Shown: in pieces, positions 39,208-49,980 of the stretch | How positions within the stretch are numbered: the stretch's first letter is position 1 | How the letters are laid out: every line of letters starts with the position of its first letter | Source: Tubiluchus corallicola | Lineage: Eukaryota > Priapulida > Priapulimorpha > Priapulimorphida > Tubiluchidae | NCBI GenBank assembly: GCA_030141605.1 | Contig: JAQGDQ010000049.1 | Coordinates: 622,001 to 686,000, forward strand | Length of the DNA: 64,000 nucleotides | Direction of reading: 5' to 3' | Position numbers and translations under genes: made by a program | Notes under the pieces: generated by a model | Database searches by the model: none | What the model was told of the DNA's origin: nothing | The model's input: only the letters and a program-made list of their open reading frames with translations

Positions 39208-39860
39208 TATTTGGTTAGTGAGTGGTACACCCTGTAGGTGAGTCAACAACATATATATCAGCAACAGTAATATACCTTTGGAAACTTTTTGAGATATGGT
39301 TTAATAGTTCCTTTTCGTCCCCTGATTTACGTTGTGCGTATATGACGTCATGTAATGACGCGGTCAGAACAGTATTGCGGGACATTTAAAATGAAAACAA
39401 ACAAAAAATCATTTCAACGCGAGTACGATATACGCATAAAATTGCTATAAAGTAATGTAATTTTTAAAGCAGTTTTTCTGAAACCTACTTCAAGTACCCC
39501 TTTTCTTGTCCGTTAAGCAATAAAATTAAGCATATCCATATCAATGCCTCACGCTGGCAATGTTTAGCCGCAGCAGTACACTGCCTGATTTTATATTTAT
39601 GCATAAAAACAACTACTTGGGGTCCTATTCGACCCTTGTCGGTAGGATCGGGGTTAAAAGTATTTAATTTTACCACGGATGCATCGCTATGCGTTTCTTA
39701 GCTTCTTTTTTCATTTACAATCGATTTTTCTGTAGTTACTAATTACACTTGAACCGCAATGGAAATTAATCTATGTTTTAGCGCACACAAGTAAAAAATA
39801 AATTTCTATTTCATTCTAATCGTGTTCTCTATGTATAGATTCAGCAGTAAGTTGACATTC
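39208..39860 (+). repeat. Interspersed repeat family B, copy 1
   Basis: Begins TATTTGGTTAGTGAGTGG, then GGTGAGTCAACAAC, GATTTACGTTGTGCG, ATGACGTCATGTAATGACG, CAGTATTGCGGGA, AATCATTTCAACGCGAGTAC, CCTACTTCAAGTACCCCTTT, ACTGCCTGATTTTATATTTA and CTATGTATAGATTCAGCAG, ending GTTGACATTC. The same order is found inverted at 46926-47662, which shows that copy 1 lacks about 90 bp after CAACAAC. It is followed without any gap by a second copy. It contains a perfect CRE-like TGACGTCA. No protein, terminal inverted repeats or poly-A tail were seen. Confidence 0.85.
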
Positions 39861-40130
39861 TATTTGGTTAGTATGTGTTGTACCCCGGAGGTGAGCCAAC
39901 GACATTTTACCAACTGATGAAAACATTTTAAATAATTAATAAATTTCTTTTCTAGCTACATAAGTCTTTCAAACAGGTAAGCGAAATACTAATTAATATA
40001 ACGTTGCATGGAAAGTTTTTTGGAATATAATTTAACGTTTCTTTTTCTTCTCCTGATTTACGTTGTGGGTATATGACGTCAAGTAATGACGCGCCCGGAA
40101 CAGTATTGCGGGAGTATAAGCAAAATAAGC
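39861..40130 (+). repeat. Interspersed repeat family B, copy 2 (partial, tandem to copy 1)
   Basis: Starts TATTTGGTTAGTATGTGTTG directly after the end of copy 1 and keeps the part that copy 1 lost (TTTTCTAGCTACATAAGTC, CAGGTAAGCGAAAT, GCATGGAAAGTTTTT). It then passes GATTTACGTTGTGGG, TATGACGTCAAGTAATGACG and CAGTATTGCGGGAG before similarity stops near 40115-40130. The head-to-tail junction shows that the family can exist as a tandem array. Confidence 0.85.
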
Positions 40131-42313
40131 TACAGTTTAGGGCCCAAGAAGTTTCCAGATTTTGTTTTATACTCATTTTTATTAAGTAGTAGTTAAGTAA
40201 CACTTTAGTCATAAAATAATTTGTATTGCTCACTTTGCATTAATTAATTAAAGCCATATATATTTTCAAGTTTTCTGAGACCAGCTGTAAGAAAGAGGGG
40301 CTCAGGACTTTATATAGCTTAGGACCTCACCGTGTCTAAAACTACAGCTACATATACCAATTTACTCTACCACAAACAAATTGGTTATATGAACTCTATT
40401 TCTCCTGATAAGTATGTATCCATATCTTTGAGCGATTTGCGAGTGAAAAAACGAACCAGTAGTGATCATTGCATCTGTCACATCAGGCTCACAGATTTTT
40501 CTAGAGAGTACTATACCCACTCATACACATCGTTTTGAGCGAGTATGTTATCTCAGTAAATAAAACATTTATGAATAATATTGTAACAAAACCGGATAGC
40601 GCTAATTCGCTCTGTCAAAGGCATAGTTGTACAGAAAACGTCCAAATATGTAAAGCAAAAAGAAGTTATAGATTTAAGTAACTGAAAATAACTCGCCAGA
40701 AATCTAACCCAACGTTAGATGGAAGACGTGCCTGCCATTCAGCCTACTGAACCAACGAGGCAATTCCATACATTTTATAGCTCACTGTGTTCAACATCAC
40801 AATGTAAGGGGAAGTCATCTATAAATGGCGTTTCACCTCCGTAACAAGTGAAACCGTCTTTTACAGATTAATAGATCCCAGATTCTCAATGCCACATTGT
40901 TTTCGCACTCGCTTTTCCTAACCTTAGATGATTTTAATTCTTTCTTTAACTTTGCCCTGAGAAAGGCAGGTGTTCCACGTTGTCGTTTGTAGGCTACTTT
41001 AGCTACTCTAGTGTTTGTATACTCTAACAAAACAAACATTGTCTTTAGCATCGTGTCATGTATTGACAAGCTGTGTTTGGCGTTTGTAATCAACAGACAA
41101 TCTAATTATTGGCTTGTTTATTAACAAATGCTAATGAGTCTTTCTGTTGCAACTACTAGGTCTATAATAGCACTAGTCAGGTATTCAACGCTGTGCTCCC
41201 TGATACTGCTCACAGTCATTTTACTAACTAAAGAAATGAAAAACTCTCTTGTGAATCCTTGATTTGAAAAACTACAAAGATGCGATAATGGCTTCCGTGA
41301 TGTTCTGTCCTCACGGCGCAAAGCATGACTAAGTAGATTCCTGGATTTCAGCGACAAAGTGCAATATACTGGATAAGGTAGATCATATAAGTTCTCTTCA
41401 TACCTTTACGAATTTAAAGATAATTACTGAACACGTTTGGTTAACGTTCTTTTCACAAACTTTAACGAAAAAATTTTGATTTTTCGTTTTTGATTTTCGT
41501 TATATTTACTTTTGAAGTATAATTTTAAACGTTTTAATTACGGATGAGAAATGCAAAGCAATTCTTAAGGTTCACTATACTAAATTCATAAATGTGCCCA
41601 ATTCATTTGTTAGTTTTTTTTACTAATTGACAGGTTCAGGTAACCCGAATATTACACACTGCAACTGTCCCTTTCATTTTTTTTGCTGAGCAAATGTGAC
41701 ATCACTGGTTACAGTGTTTTCGTGGGAATTGCGTAAAATATCTAATGTTGTAGCCACCCTAGAGCGTCCAGCCGGAAAAGCTAAACTGTTTTCTTTTTAA
41801 TTTACTAAATTTACCATTTATACATGATATACGCTTAGTGCATAATTGCGCTGCCTAAGTTAACCTATCATATTCAAAGTCAAGGCAAGGAGAAATTTTA
41901 ACCTTCCCATTTCTATTTTTCTTCCCGTTTCCACTTACAGCAAAAAAACCTCGAAACCCAGAGCTTTTTCGAAATTTTCTGAACTAAATTACATAATTTG
42001 CTTCACGTAATTTTGTCGTTCATTAACGTTCTCCCTAAACACATAATTATGGCTTGATTTCCATTGCTTAGATATGTAATAAAAGTAATAAATCTATAAA
42101 GTACTATGTAAGAAGGCTATAAACTTTTCTCTGATTAGTATCATTAACACTCGAACAAAATGCTAATCACTATTTCAGTAATTGACTGTTCAGTCCAAAA
42201 ACTTGTAACGGTTATGCAAGTTTCATCAGTTGACGTCTGCTTGTACAAGAAGCCCTTTTTGTCGTTCCTTTCATCGAAGCTAATCTCAAGAAAGATTTCC
42301 CATCATGTTTTTC
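40131..42313. other. Mostly unique sequence, unrecognised frames at 40833-41357
   Basis: Two successive minus-strand frames (78 codons at 41121-41357, then 86 codons at 40833-41093) have a basic, charged composition, e.g. RAKLKKELKSSKVRKSE. No domain is recognised and no good splice border joins them. They may be a decayed gene or retroelement, or chance. The remainder is AT-rich without features. Confidence 0.3.
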
Positions 42314-42763
42314 TTAAAGGCCTATACTTAACCCCATCAAAGTTTTTAACCCTTTGTTATGGTTGCACATAAAATTCACAGTTATTATTAAACAAAGGAG
42401 TGTCATAAATTAAACAACTTAAATTTTTAGGCGAATTTCGAACGCGTGCATTGTCGTGAAGATCGCCATGTTTCGCGTCTTTGCCGAGAGTGAACGAGAG
42501 AATGATGTACGAGGTACAGAAAGCGTCTTTGGCTATTGATGTTTGTTTACCGATTTTTGGTGAATTCGTGCCTATACTCTTACGTCATTCAACTCGCGCA
42601 ACGAAAAATGGCGGTTCTTCAAATTTAATACAGCTAAAAGTAAAGTGATAAAATCAAAAGAAACAAATTTTACAACAAGTTTATAATAAAATAAGTTAAA
42701 TATTCGTAGTGAGTATAGGATCTTAAGTTGTAAAAGATGATATTATAGTGAGCGTTTAGTTCT
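42314..42763 (+). repeat. Interspersed repeat family A, copy 3
   Basis: AAAGGCCTATACTTAACCCC opens the copy; CGAACGCGTGCATTGTCG, AAGATCGCCATG, TACGAGGTACAGAAAGCG, TTTGTTTACCGATTTTTGGT, GAAAAATGGCGGTTCTTC and TTGTAAAAG follow. Compared with copies 1 and 2 it differs by scattered substitutions and small indels. A 70-codon frame overlapping its 5' end is incidental. Confidence 0.8.
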
Positions 42764-43178
42764 ACTGACTCGCATTTGAATATATTTGTCTACTGTCTCT
42801 ATTTGAATCAAATCAAATTCACAGTTTTCCCTAAATACTGCTATAAAGTTCGACTGCTTAAAAGTTCAATTCTTTACCGGAAATTTATTTCCATATTAAT
42901 TATAATCTCGGTTTAAGAGCAAATTCTACCACCAGCATTTTTTGTAAGGTTGCTTTCTTAAAAGCAAAGTCTATCGTCTTATAAAAAAACAGGCAAATTA
43001 TAGTTTATAATATACAAAATAATAAAATGTCTGCCATATTTTTAATTTCTAGCTACAGCCTTTGCCTGACTTTGTCTTGAGTTCACTTGAATTGTCTAAG
43101 GCTATGACGCAATGAAGCCTACAACAGAACACACGTTGTGTGCTGCAACACATGCATACATGCATACATACTCACATA
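42764..43178. other. Non-coding, ending in TACA-type quadruplets
   Basis: From about 43150 the sequence consists of CATACATG and CATACATACTCACATA, the left shoulder of the TACA array that the mariner element interrupts. Confidence 0.5.
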
Positions 43179-44087
43179 CGAGGTGCGTTCCAGAAGTTTT
43201 GAAAATTTTTAGGAGAGGCATTTATTTATTTCAGTAAAAAATGCAACTCTAATCTCCTTCAAAATAGGCCCACTGGTAGTCCTCCAAAGTGAAGGTATCC
43301 ATGACGTTTGTCACAGCCTCCTTCACCTCCTCTATGTCCTTGAAACGGTTTCCCCTGAGGTTTTCTTGTAGCTTGGGAAATAACTAAAAGTCGCAGGGGG
43401 CACGATCTTGACGGTAGGGAGGGTGAGGCACAGTGTTGGTGCCCATACCTGTCAGGTAGTTGGTCACAAGAATGGAGGTGTGGACTGATGCATTGTCCTA
43501 ATGCAGGTGCCGCCGACCTGATCTGAAGAGATCTGACCTTCTGTGATGAAATCTCTTTCTGAACTCTCTGTACAGTTGTGACACTCCAAAACGAACACTT
43601 ATTGTCCGAATCGATATACGATAGTCCTCGTTTACAAAATTGCGGATATCCGCTACCTGCTCTGGCGTTCTGACTTCCTTCTCCCTTTCATCAACCTTGT
43701 CTTCCTCTCTACCTTCATGGAACCTCTTGTGCCATCGAAAAACAGATGACTACCTCATACAAGATAATCCATAGGCATTTTCATCATGTGTATAGCAAGT
43801 TTGTATTGAATTTTTGCCCAGTTTAATACAAAATTTTACAGTATAGCGAGCTTCCAAATTATCTTCACGTCCTGACTGCATTTTACGAAAATGTTAGCTT
43901 TGACAAGCGGCGTGTAGTACGGGTGTATTTGAATTACTCTAACAGCCGGTTCCTTGAACTTTAAAAGATAAAATTTGGCATGTTAATTCACTAGTTGTCT
44001 AGTAATGACATACTTAAGTGACAATAATCTAGGGCAATTAAAAATACCTCTCTTAAAAAATTCTCAGAACTTCTGGAACACACCTCG
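43179..44087 (-). mobile_element. Internally deleted mariner element with intact ends
   Basis: The 909-bp element is bounded by TA on both sides (43177-43178 and 44088-44089), the target duplication used by Tc1/mariner transposons. The ends are inverted repeats: CGAGGTGCGTTCCAGAAGTT at the left, and CGAGGTGTGTTCCAGAAGTT at the right read on the minus strand. The similarity continues inwards for about 45 bp with a one-base indel. Inside, on the minus strand, is a broken mariner transposase. The ends are much better preserved than the reading frame. The insertion lies in a TACA microsatellite. Confidence 0.9.
43249..43881 (-). pseudogene. Mariner (DD34D) transposase pseudogene
   Basis: A single frame of 211 codons runs from ATG at 43881 to TAG at 43249 with three internal stops. 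The N-terminal region has the mariner helix-turn-helix pattern (TVKFCIKLGKN, FRWHKRFHEGREE, RTPEQVADIRNF, ISVRFGVS). The C-terminal region has the catalytic DNASVHTS and, 34 residues later, APCDF followed by a stop where mariners have Trp, then LFPKLQENLRGNRF. The family's protein is usually near 350 residues. The missing central part includes the first catalytic Asp, and the deletion kept the frame. Stops lie after SCMR, just before DNASVH and after CDF. It cannot make an active enzyme. Confidence 0.9.
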
Positions 44088-44444
44088 TACATACATACAT
44101 ACACACACACACACACGCACGCACGCACACACACATACACACATACATACATACATACATACATACATACACACACACATACATACATACATACATACAT
44201 ACATACATACATACATACATACATACATACATACATACACACATACACACATACACACATACACACATACACACGCTCGCACGCACGCTCGCACGCACAC
44301 ACACATACACACATACACACATACACACATACATACATACATACATACATACATACATACATACATACATACATACATACATACATACATACATACATAC
44401 ATACATACATACATACATACATACATACATACATACATACATAC
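44088..44444. repeat. Compound (TACA)n / (CA)n / (GCAC)n array
   Basis: About 357 bp of TACA units broken by blocks of CA, GCAC, ATACACAC octamers and a duplicated GCTCGCACGCAC. The longest clean TACA run is about 44322-44444. It begins exactly at the right target site of the mariner element. Cys/Met/Tyr/Val and His/Thr/Tyr frames here are repeat translations. Confidence 0.97.
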
Positions 44445-44953
44445 TTTTCCTATTTCAAAAAATTGTGTTTTTAGACATTTCTCTTATGAGTTGAGAATTG
44501 GTGTCTTTAAATTATTAAAAAAATTTGAAAGTTAATATAGTATACATTCATTTACGAATATTTAAGGTACGTTTACACTTAATTGGCAACTGCAACCATA
44601 GATCACACAAGCAGCATAAGGCAAATGCATAACAAGGAGAATATATGCAAAATAAAATTTGTTCTCCTAATATCTAGATTAGTTTTTGGAATCTGTAGCT
44701 TCAGCTGGGAATAACTAAGTCCAAATTACGTTTCTATTTGCTGACAAATGTGAAAGAAGCTTTACGCTGAAACCAAGAGAAACATTAATATTGTAATAAA
44801 TTGCTGAATATAATCTATTGACAGATTCAATTGTCTGTTGCAGGTGTGTTGGATCATACAGTGGAAGCATTAAGAATCTCGAGGGATACATGCTCGTGTC
44901 TCTGTAGGTAAGCAACGAGCTAATATTAACAGTACACGTATATAGAATTGACA

Positions 44954-44990
<37 letters not shown>

Positions 44991-45396
44991 ATACTAATCG
45001 TATGGGCTGCTTATATGGATTTACGTGTGCATATTATGAGTTAAGCATGGCATGTAGTGGGCGCAGTGTGTAATAATTTAAGTCCTGATCATACGTATGT
45101 ATATACTCTTAGTGAACTTATGTTTAAGCCGTACGAGCGTTCAGGCGGAATTCCTTAAAACCGTTGGTGGTTAAAGTTCACCTCCCCTTCCTAGTGTACA
45201 CTTTCACCAGTACTTCGTGCGTGTGTTAGTCGATTATGGTAAACCGAAAGTTTTTCCTAGTAATCTACAAAGCTAAATGCTTTGTTTTGTTGACCTAAAA
45301 GGGCCTACCTAAGAATAGTTTTTCAACTTTTGGCAAAAGAAATGAAAAATAACGTTTGCTTGCAATAAATGTCACTGCAGCAACGTAATTTCGACT
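44445..45396. other. Non-coding, includes (TA)16
   Basis: (TA)n at about 44957-44987. No exon is supported; the 80-codon minus-strand frame at 44715-44957 has no recognised motif. Confidence 0.4.
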
Positions 45397-45804
45397 TTCG
45401 CTAGCTAGATGGGCACTAGTGCCTGCATCCCGGAAAGGCTTTGTGCAAAAAAGCAGGTGTTGTGACTCTCATTTCAGATTCTCGGTCGGTTGTCATGTAG
45501 TGTACATACGTGAGCACAACTGTAAACATGACATTTAAATTTTTGAACTTAAATTTGACGAGTTTTTGTGTATCATCTAAGTGTTGTGCAGTACCAGTGA
45601 ACTTCAATTTTCACTTTTGCAAAAATGTTTAACACGCTTGTGAAATGGTTGTGCCGTTAAAAATTATATTCAGTTATGATGTCATCACTAGTTTGGTTTG
45701 CCCGCCGTTAATTAAATTTTAATCTGTTATTTAATTATCAGAAACACTTTGGCTTTACTATAGGCGTGAAAATCATATTTTACCGTAATTCAAAATTGGG
45801 TATA
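45397..45804 (+). repeat. Interspersed repeat family C, copy 1
   Basis: Starts TTCGCTAGCTAGATGGGCAC and passes GAGTTTTTGTGTATCATC, GAACTTCAATTTTCA, ACACGCTTGTGAAATGG, TGTGCCGTTAAAAATTA, TTATGATGTCATCACTAG and GCCGTTAATTAAATTTTAAT, ending near TTCAAAATTGGGTA. Matching copies are at 63513-63941 on this strand and 52951-53370 inverted. The best-kept block is the one around TGATGTCATCA. No coding frame, terminal inverted repeats or Pol III boxes are visible. Confidence 0.8.
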
Positions 45805-45830
45805 TATATTTATCCCTTTTTCCTTTAAGT

Positions 45831-46253
45831 GAACAATGCCACATTTGAGTAAACAGCGTCTACGTTTGATCAAACAATATCTAAATTTAAATGCAACTAT
45901 GTCATATTTAAATCACCCATGCCATATCCAGTGTAGGATTATGATTTTATGGGCCTTAGGCTTGAGCTTGGAACGGGCCTTTTAAATGTTGCTACACTGC
46001 TGAGCTGACGTGTTTTTGTGGAGCTCTCGTCGTTTGTAAGTTTGTTTAATTTTGTGAGTTTTTGCCCACCGATTGTGATAAAAATTATATCTTCTTGATC
46101 CTTGAGTTGTGGACTAGGACTATATACAGCGTTTATTTTGCCGGGCCCCTTTTGATCCCGGGCCTTAGGCTTCAGCCTATAGGGCTATCCGCTACAGGCC
46201 ATATCTGAGTGAACAATGTCAACATTTGACTGGAAAACCTGTATTTCGTACTG
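45831..46253. repeat. Seven-unit 21-bp minisatellite interrupted by a hAT MITE
   Basis: Units of 21 bp (GAACAATGCCACATTTGAGTA type) run at 45831-45914, a partial unit ends at 45928, and after the MITE the array resumes at 46206 with TGAGTG, AACAATGTCAACATTTGACTG and a further unit to 46253. Removing the MITE and one target copy restores the broken unit to 20 bp. The array lies just beyond family C copy 1, and a similar word (CCAATGTCACAATTTGACCC) follows family C copy 2, so it may be a tail that belongs to family C. Confidence 0.75.
45929..46197. mobile_element. Non-autonomous hAT element (MITE) with perfect 8-bp target duplication
   Basis: GCCATATC stands directly before (45921-45928) and after (46198-46205) the 269-bp element, an exact 8-bp duplication as hAT transposons make. 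The left end reads CAGTGTAGGATTAT and the right end on the other strand CTGTAGCGGATA, an imperfect short inverted repeat of the hAT CAG...CTG type. Sub-terminal blocks GGGCCTTAGGCTTGAGC and, inverted at the other end, AGGCTGAAGCCTAAGGCCC mirror each other. There is no transposase. The element interrupts a 21-bp minisatellite, which independently confirms both borders. Confidence 0.85.
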
Positions 46254-46925
46254 AAGTGACTGGGTAATGTATTTTAATAACAAAACAAAAATCCATTAGG
46301 GACTTTGTTTCTCCATGCGTAGAGGCGAGGCTGTCACTCTAAATGTTGTCATCATCACGAGACTGTTTATGCCGCTCCGTGAGGCCCCATTTCCTTCAGT
46401 CTCTCGAGATTCACGTCATTTTCCTTATTTGCAGCATCTAAATGAGGGGGCATTAAACATTTTGTGCAAAAGAGACATAATGTACTAGCTGACGACTCGC
46501 ACGAGCATCGTCACTGGCCGCTTTATAGTTGATTAGATTTATTTAGGCAAATAAGAAACTCATTATCAGTCATTAGGAGTGTCGGGGATATCATGCAGAG
46601 AAACCTGGTTTTGCTCAACACAAACAACAGCTTGTAGGCTCGTAAGGTATAGTCATTTTTACAAAAAAAAAACTGTAAGGAACATACTGGGCTAAAGGAT
46701 CTAAAGGATCTAAGGCTAAAGGACTCGAATCTAAAAAAATATATGTAAAGTAGCAAGTTAAAATAGTAATAATTTGATGGTATGGAATAAGGTTTTTGCA
46801 TTAGTGATCAGACAAGCTGTATTACTACTACTATCTTGCAAAAGTTGTTGGTAGATATGTTTCAATATTTCCCTTCCTCTACATTTGGCTAAAATACAAA
46901 TCTGAAATAATGTGACGTGCATGTA
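46254..46925. other. Non-coding, nothing recognised
   Basis: Short CTAAAGGA tandem words at about 46690-46730. Overlapping minus-strand frames at 46523-47033 run partly into family B copy 3 and are not supported as coding. Confidence 0.4.
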
Positions 46926-47662
46926 GAATATCAACTTATTGCTGAATCTACACAGAGAGAACCTGAGTAGAATGAAGTAGAAATTTATTTTTTCCTTGTA
47001 TGCGCTAAAACATACAATTCCATTGCGGTTCATGTGTAATTAGTAACACCTAAAAATAAAGTATGCGTATAAATGAAAAAGAAGCTAAAAAACGCATAGC
47101 GATCCATCCGTAGTAAAATTTTAATTATTTAAAATTTTAACCCCAATCCTACCGACAAGGGTCGAATAGGGGTCGAATCCAAGTAGTTGTTTTTAAATAT
47201 AAAATCAGGCAGTGTACTGCTGCGGCTAAAAATTGCCAGCGTGAGGCATTGATATGGATATGCTTAATTTTATTGCTTAATGGATAAGAAAAGGGGTACC
47301 TGAAGTAGGTTTCATAAAAATCGTCTTAAAAATTACATTACTTTATAGCAATTTTATGCATATATCGTACTCGCGTTGAAATGATTTTTTGTTTATTTTC
47401 ATTTTAAATCTCCCGCAATACTGTTCAGACCGCGTCATTACATGACATCATATACACACAACGTAAATCAGGGGTCGAAAAGGAACCAATAAACTCTGTC
47501 TCAAAAACTTTCCATGCAGAGGAATACTTGGCATTTCCCTTACCTGCTCGAAAGACTTATGTAGCTAGAAAAGAATATTATTAATTATTTAAAATGTTTG
47601 CATCAATTGGTAAATGTTGTTGACTCACCTACAGGGTGCCCACTCACTAACCAAAAAAATGT
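46926..47662 (-). repeat. Interspersed repeat family B, copy 3 (inverted, longest)
   Basis: On the minus strand it starts TTGGTTAGTGAGTGGGCACC and includes the segment that copy 1 lacks (CTAGCTACATAAGTCTTTCG, CAGGTAAGGGAAATGCC). It then passes TGATTTACGTTGTGTG, TAATGACGCGGTCTGAACAG, CAACGCGAGTACGATATATG, the GACCCTTGTCGGTAGGATTG block, and GATTCAGCAATAAGTTGATA at the end. At about 737 bp this is the most complete copy and the best template for a consensus. On the plus strand GGGTCGAATCC resembles a Pol III B box, but no A box precedes it. Confidence 0.85.
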
Positions 47663-48402
47663 ATTTTTAATCTAACTGACAAGCTACAGTAATCTAAAAT
47701 TTTACTTAGTTAGTGACCTGTGTGCTACGAATGCTTTGATTATTTTTTCAAATTTTATTTAGTGTTATCTAAACTTGTTGCAAATGACTTATCGTCAAAA
47801 TGGTTGCGGGAGTTTAAATTTACATGTTTTATACGGCGTTATTGCTGACGCAAGCGTTATATGCAAAAAAGCAGTATGTAAGTGGTAGAAAATTTCCAGG
47901 CGAATTTTTGAACTTTATGTAAGTGAAGAGTTTTCTTGTGCTATAACACTTGCCCAGGCGTGTAGGAAAAACTCACGCATTTATGGCGCTAAAATACGAG
48001 CCAATTTCAACCTGATCTTGCTAGATTGTCCAAATTTTAGTAAGTTCTTGAATAAACCGTTTGTGTGCAAAACTTGATCTGACATTTTATCAATATAATA
48101 ACCGCGAACCACAGGTAATGTTTAAACATTTATTACATGTGTGATAAAAGTTTAAGCGTCACGTGCAAATGTATTAAAAGTTTATTACGTTATTACATTA
48201 AATATTATTTGTCTTTTGTCGTTATTATATTAATAAAATGTCAGATTCAGAATTTTCAAAACCTTCACTGCATCCATCGTGCGGCATAAACGTGAGTGTG
48301 AGACGATTCGTTATTATATACAACAGGATAAGGGTAATAACAGAAGTTACAGAATCTTGGCGAAAAGCTCATTTAAGATGTACTCGCTGATTATTAGACC
48401 TG
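47663..48402. other. Non-coding, nothing recognised
   Basis: AT-rich, no repeats shared in the window. Confidence 0.4.
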
Positions 48403-48414
48403 GTATTATTATTA

Positions 48415-48510
<96 letters not shown>
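48403..48510. repeat. (ATT)n microsatellite, about 36 units
   Basis: One G interruption at about 48417, otherwise clean ATT. Because the unit is three bases the surrounding frame (48279-48620, 113 codons) stays open through a poly-Ile stretch. Confidence 0.97.
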
Positions 48511-48511
<1 letters not shown>

Positions 48512-49682
48512 ATTTGTATTCAACTGTCGCAAAGCGGTGCTATTAAGATGTTTCGTAAGGTCGACTGACGAAATAGTGAGAAAATGGTTGAAAAGACTTA
48601 AGTTTTTGAAAAATGAATAAATTGTCCAATTTCACTAAACATCACAAAGCTGTGCTTCATTTTTGTCGCGTTTTTCATTCACTCTAAATTTGTGAAAAGC
48701 TGTTTTGTTGTATACTATGACCACTTTTTCTCGTTCACTACAACTTTATCTGTGGAAACCATTAAAGAGAACTCAACATAATAATAAAGGGCAATATAAT
48801 AAAAAGGAGTATAATATAGCAAAGTCAATTTTTCTTCTCTAACTTTCCTTTTAAACTACGTTGAAGGTAGAATGCCGCATTTATCCCTCTTTTATGTCCA
48901 CAGTGAAAGAAAAAGCTGGATAATAAGTTTAGTAACACGAGCTGGTTTCGACACAAAGTCGCCTGCGGTTAGCGATACAAGCTCGTAATAGATAAAGTCT
49001 GCTGGTGGTAATGCCGGAAAAACCACGATAGAGACTCACAAAGCTCCTTTAGTGCTTTCTAAAAATACATGATACTCTTGAAATGTTAGGAAAAGCCGTT
49101 TCGTCCAACTTGCTTTAAGCAGTCTTAATGTGATCCTACAATCCCACATACACCCCACTTAGCTAGTAAATTGTGACGTTTGTGTATAACGTTTGTAATT
49201 GTGACGTTTGTGTGTGCAAAACGCAAAAGAAAGTTTCAAAATCATCCGATTACACATATAGTCAGAAAACGTGGAACAATAATAATAAATGTATGTAAGA
49301 GCCTGCTAAAAAGTAACCAACCCACCAAATCGACTGACTAATCAACCAATCAACTTGCCAGCTACTTAAGCAACCAACAAACCATGAGCCAACCAACTAA
49401 CGCGACAGCCATCCAGACTGTCAACCAACTAGCAATCTAGTGCAACAAACAAACCGACGGAACTGGCCTAAAACTTTCATGATGTATAGCTTCCCAAGGA
49501 TTCTGTTAAGCTTGGGCTTCAGAAAACGGGAAATCCGCGTGTTTTATTCTAATCACATAAAGGCAACTTCAAAGAATTGTTCAATGCTTCACACAAGATA
49601 TTTTAAACGCAGTTAACTCTCGATTATATCATTTTATCCAGCTTTGCCTATGCTTTTCAGCGGTTTGCACGGAATAAAGTTG
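48511..49682. other. Non-coding, decayed CCAA quadruplets at 49310-49450
   Basis: AACCAACC-type quadruplets with many substitutions at 49310-49450, like the tracts near 8.6, 31.7 and 36.4 kb. Otherwise nothing. Confidence 0.4.
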
Positions 49683-49980
49683 CTATTTGTGACAGTGGTA
49701 CCGACAGTGAATCCGATAGCAACAACAACAGCAAAAGCGCACACAGACAGACAAGCAGACAGAGAGACAGGGACAGACAGGTAGCCAGACAGACAGACAG
49801 GCAGGTAGCAGACAGATTATTCTATAGTTATTGTCTACTAAAGAATCTACGGAATTTATAAGGAAGTTGCACAAGAAATCTATAAGGAATATATAACAAT
49901 AGGAGTGACAACTACAAGAACAGCAACAGCAATAGCAACAGTAACAGTGACAGCAACAACAACAATTAAATCCATAGCAA
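49683..49980. repeat. (CAGA)n block flanked by CAA/GCA-rich trinucleotides
   Basis: CAGA quadruplets with variants at about 49741-49812, plus AACAGCAACAGC-type trinucleotides at 49720-49736 and 49915-49980. The Cys-rich 104-codon minus-strand frame is a repeat translation. Confidence 0.85.

Noticed and set aside
40833-41357. Two successive basic minus-strand frames as a gene
   Set aside because: No recognisable domain, no convincing junction between them, and the lengths are within chance for the window.
43891-44086. A second transposase frame upstream of the mariner ATG
   Set aside because: This part is the 5' untranslated and inverted-repeat region of the element; no further conserved mariner residues are encoded.
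44005-44535. Open frames of 124-176 codons across the TACA array
   Set aside because: They are translations of the microsatellite (His/Thr/Tyr or Cys/Met/Val/Tyr repeats); the array gives open frames on both strands.
47172-47182. B-box-like GGGTCGAATCC inside family B copy 3
   Set aside because: No A box at the right distance and the word is not kept as such in copy 1, so there is no support for a tRNA-derived origin of family B.
48279-48620. 113-codon frame with poly-Ile
   Set aside because: It stays open only because the (ATT)n unit is three bases long; flanks show no recognised domain or splice signals.
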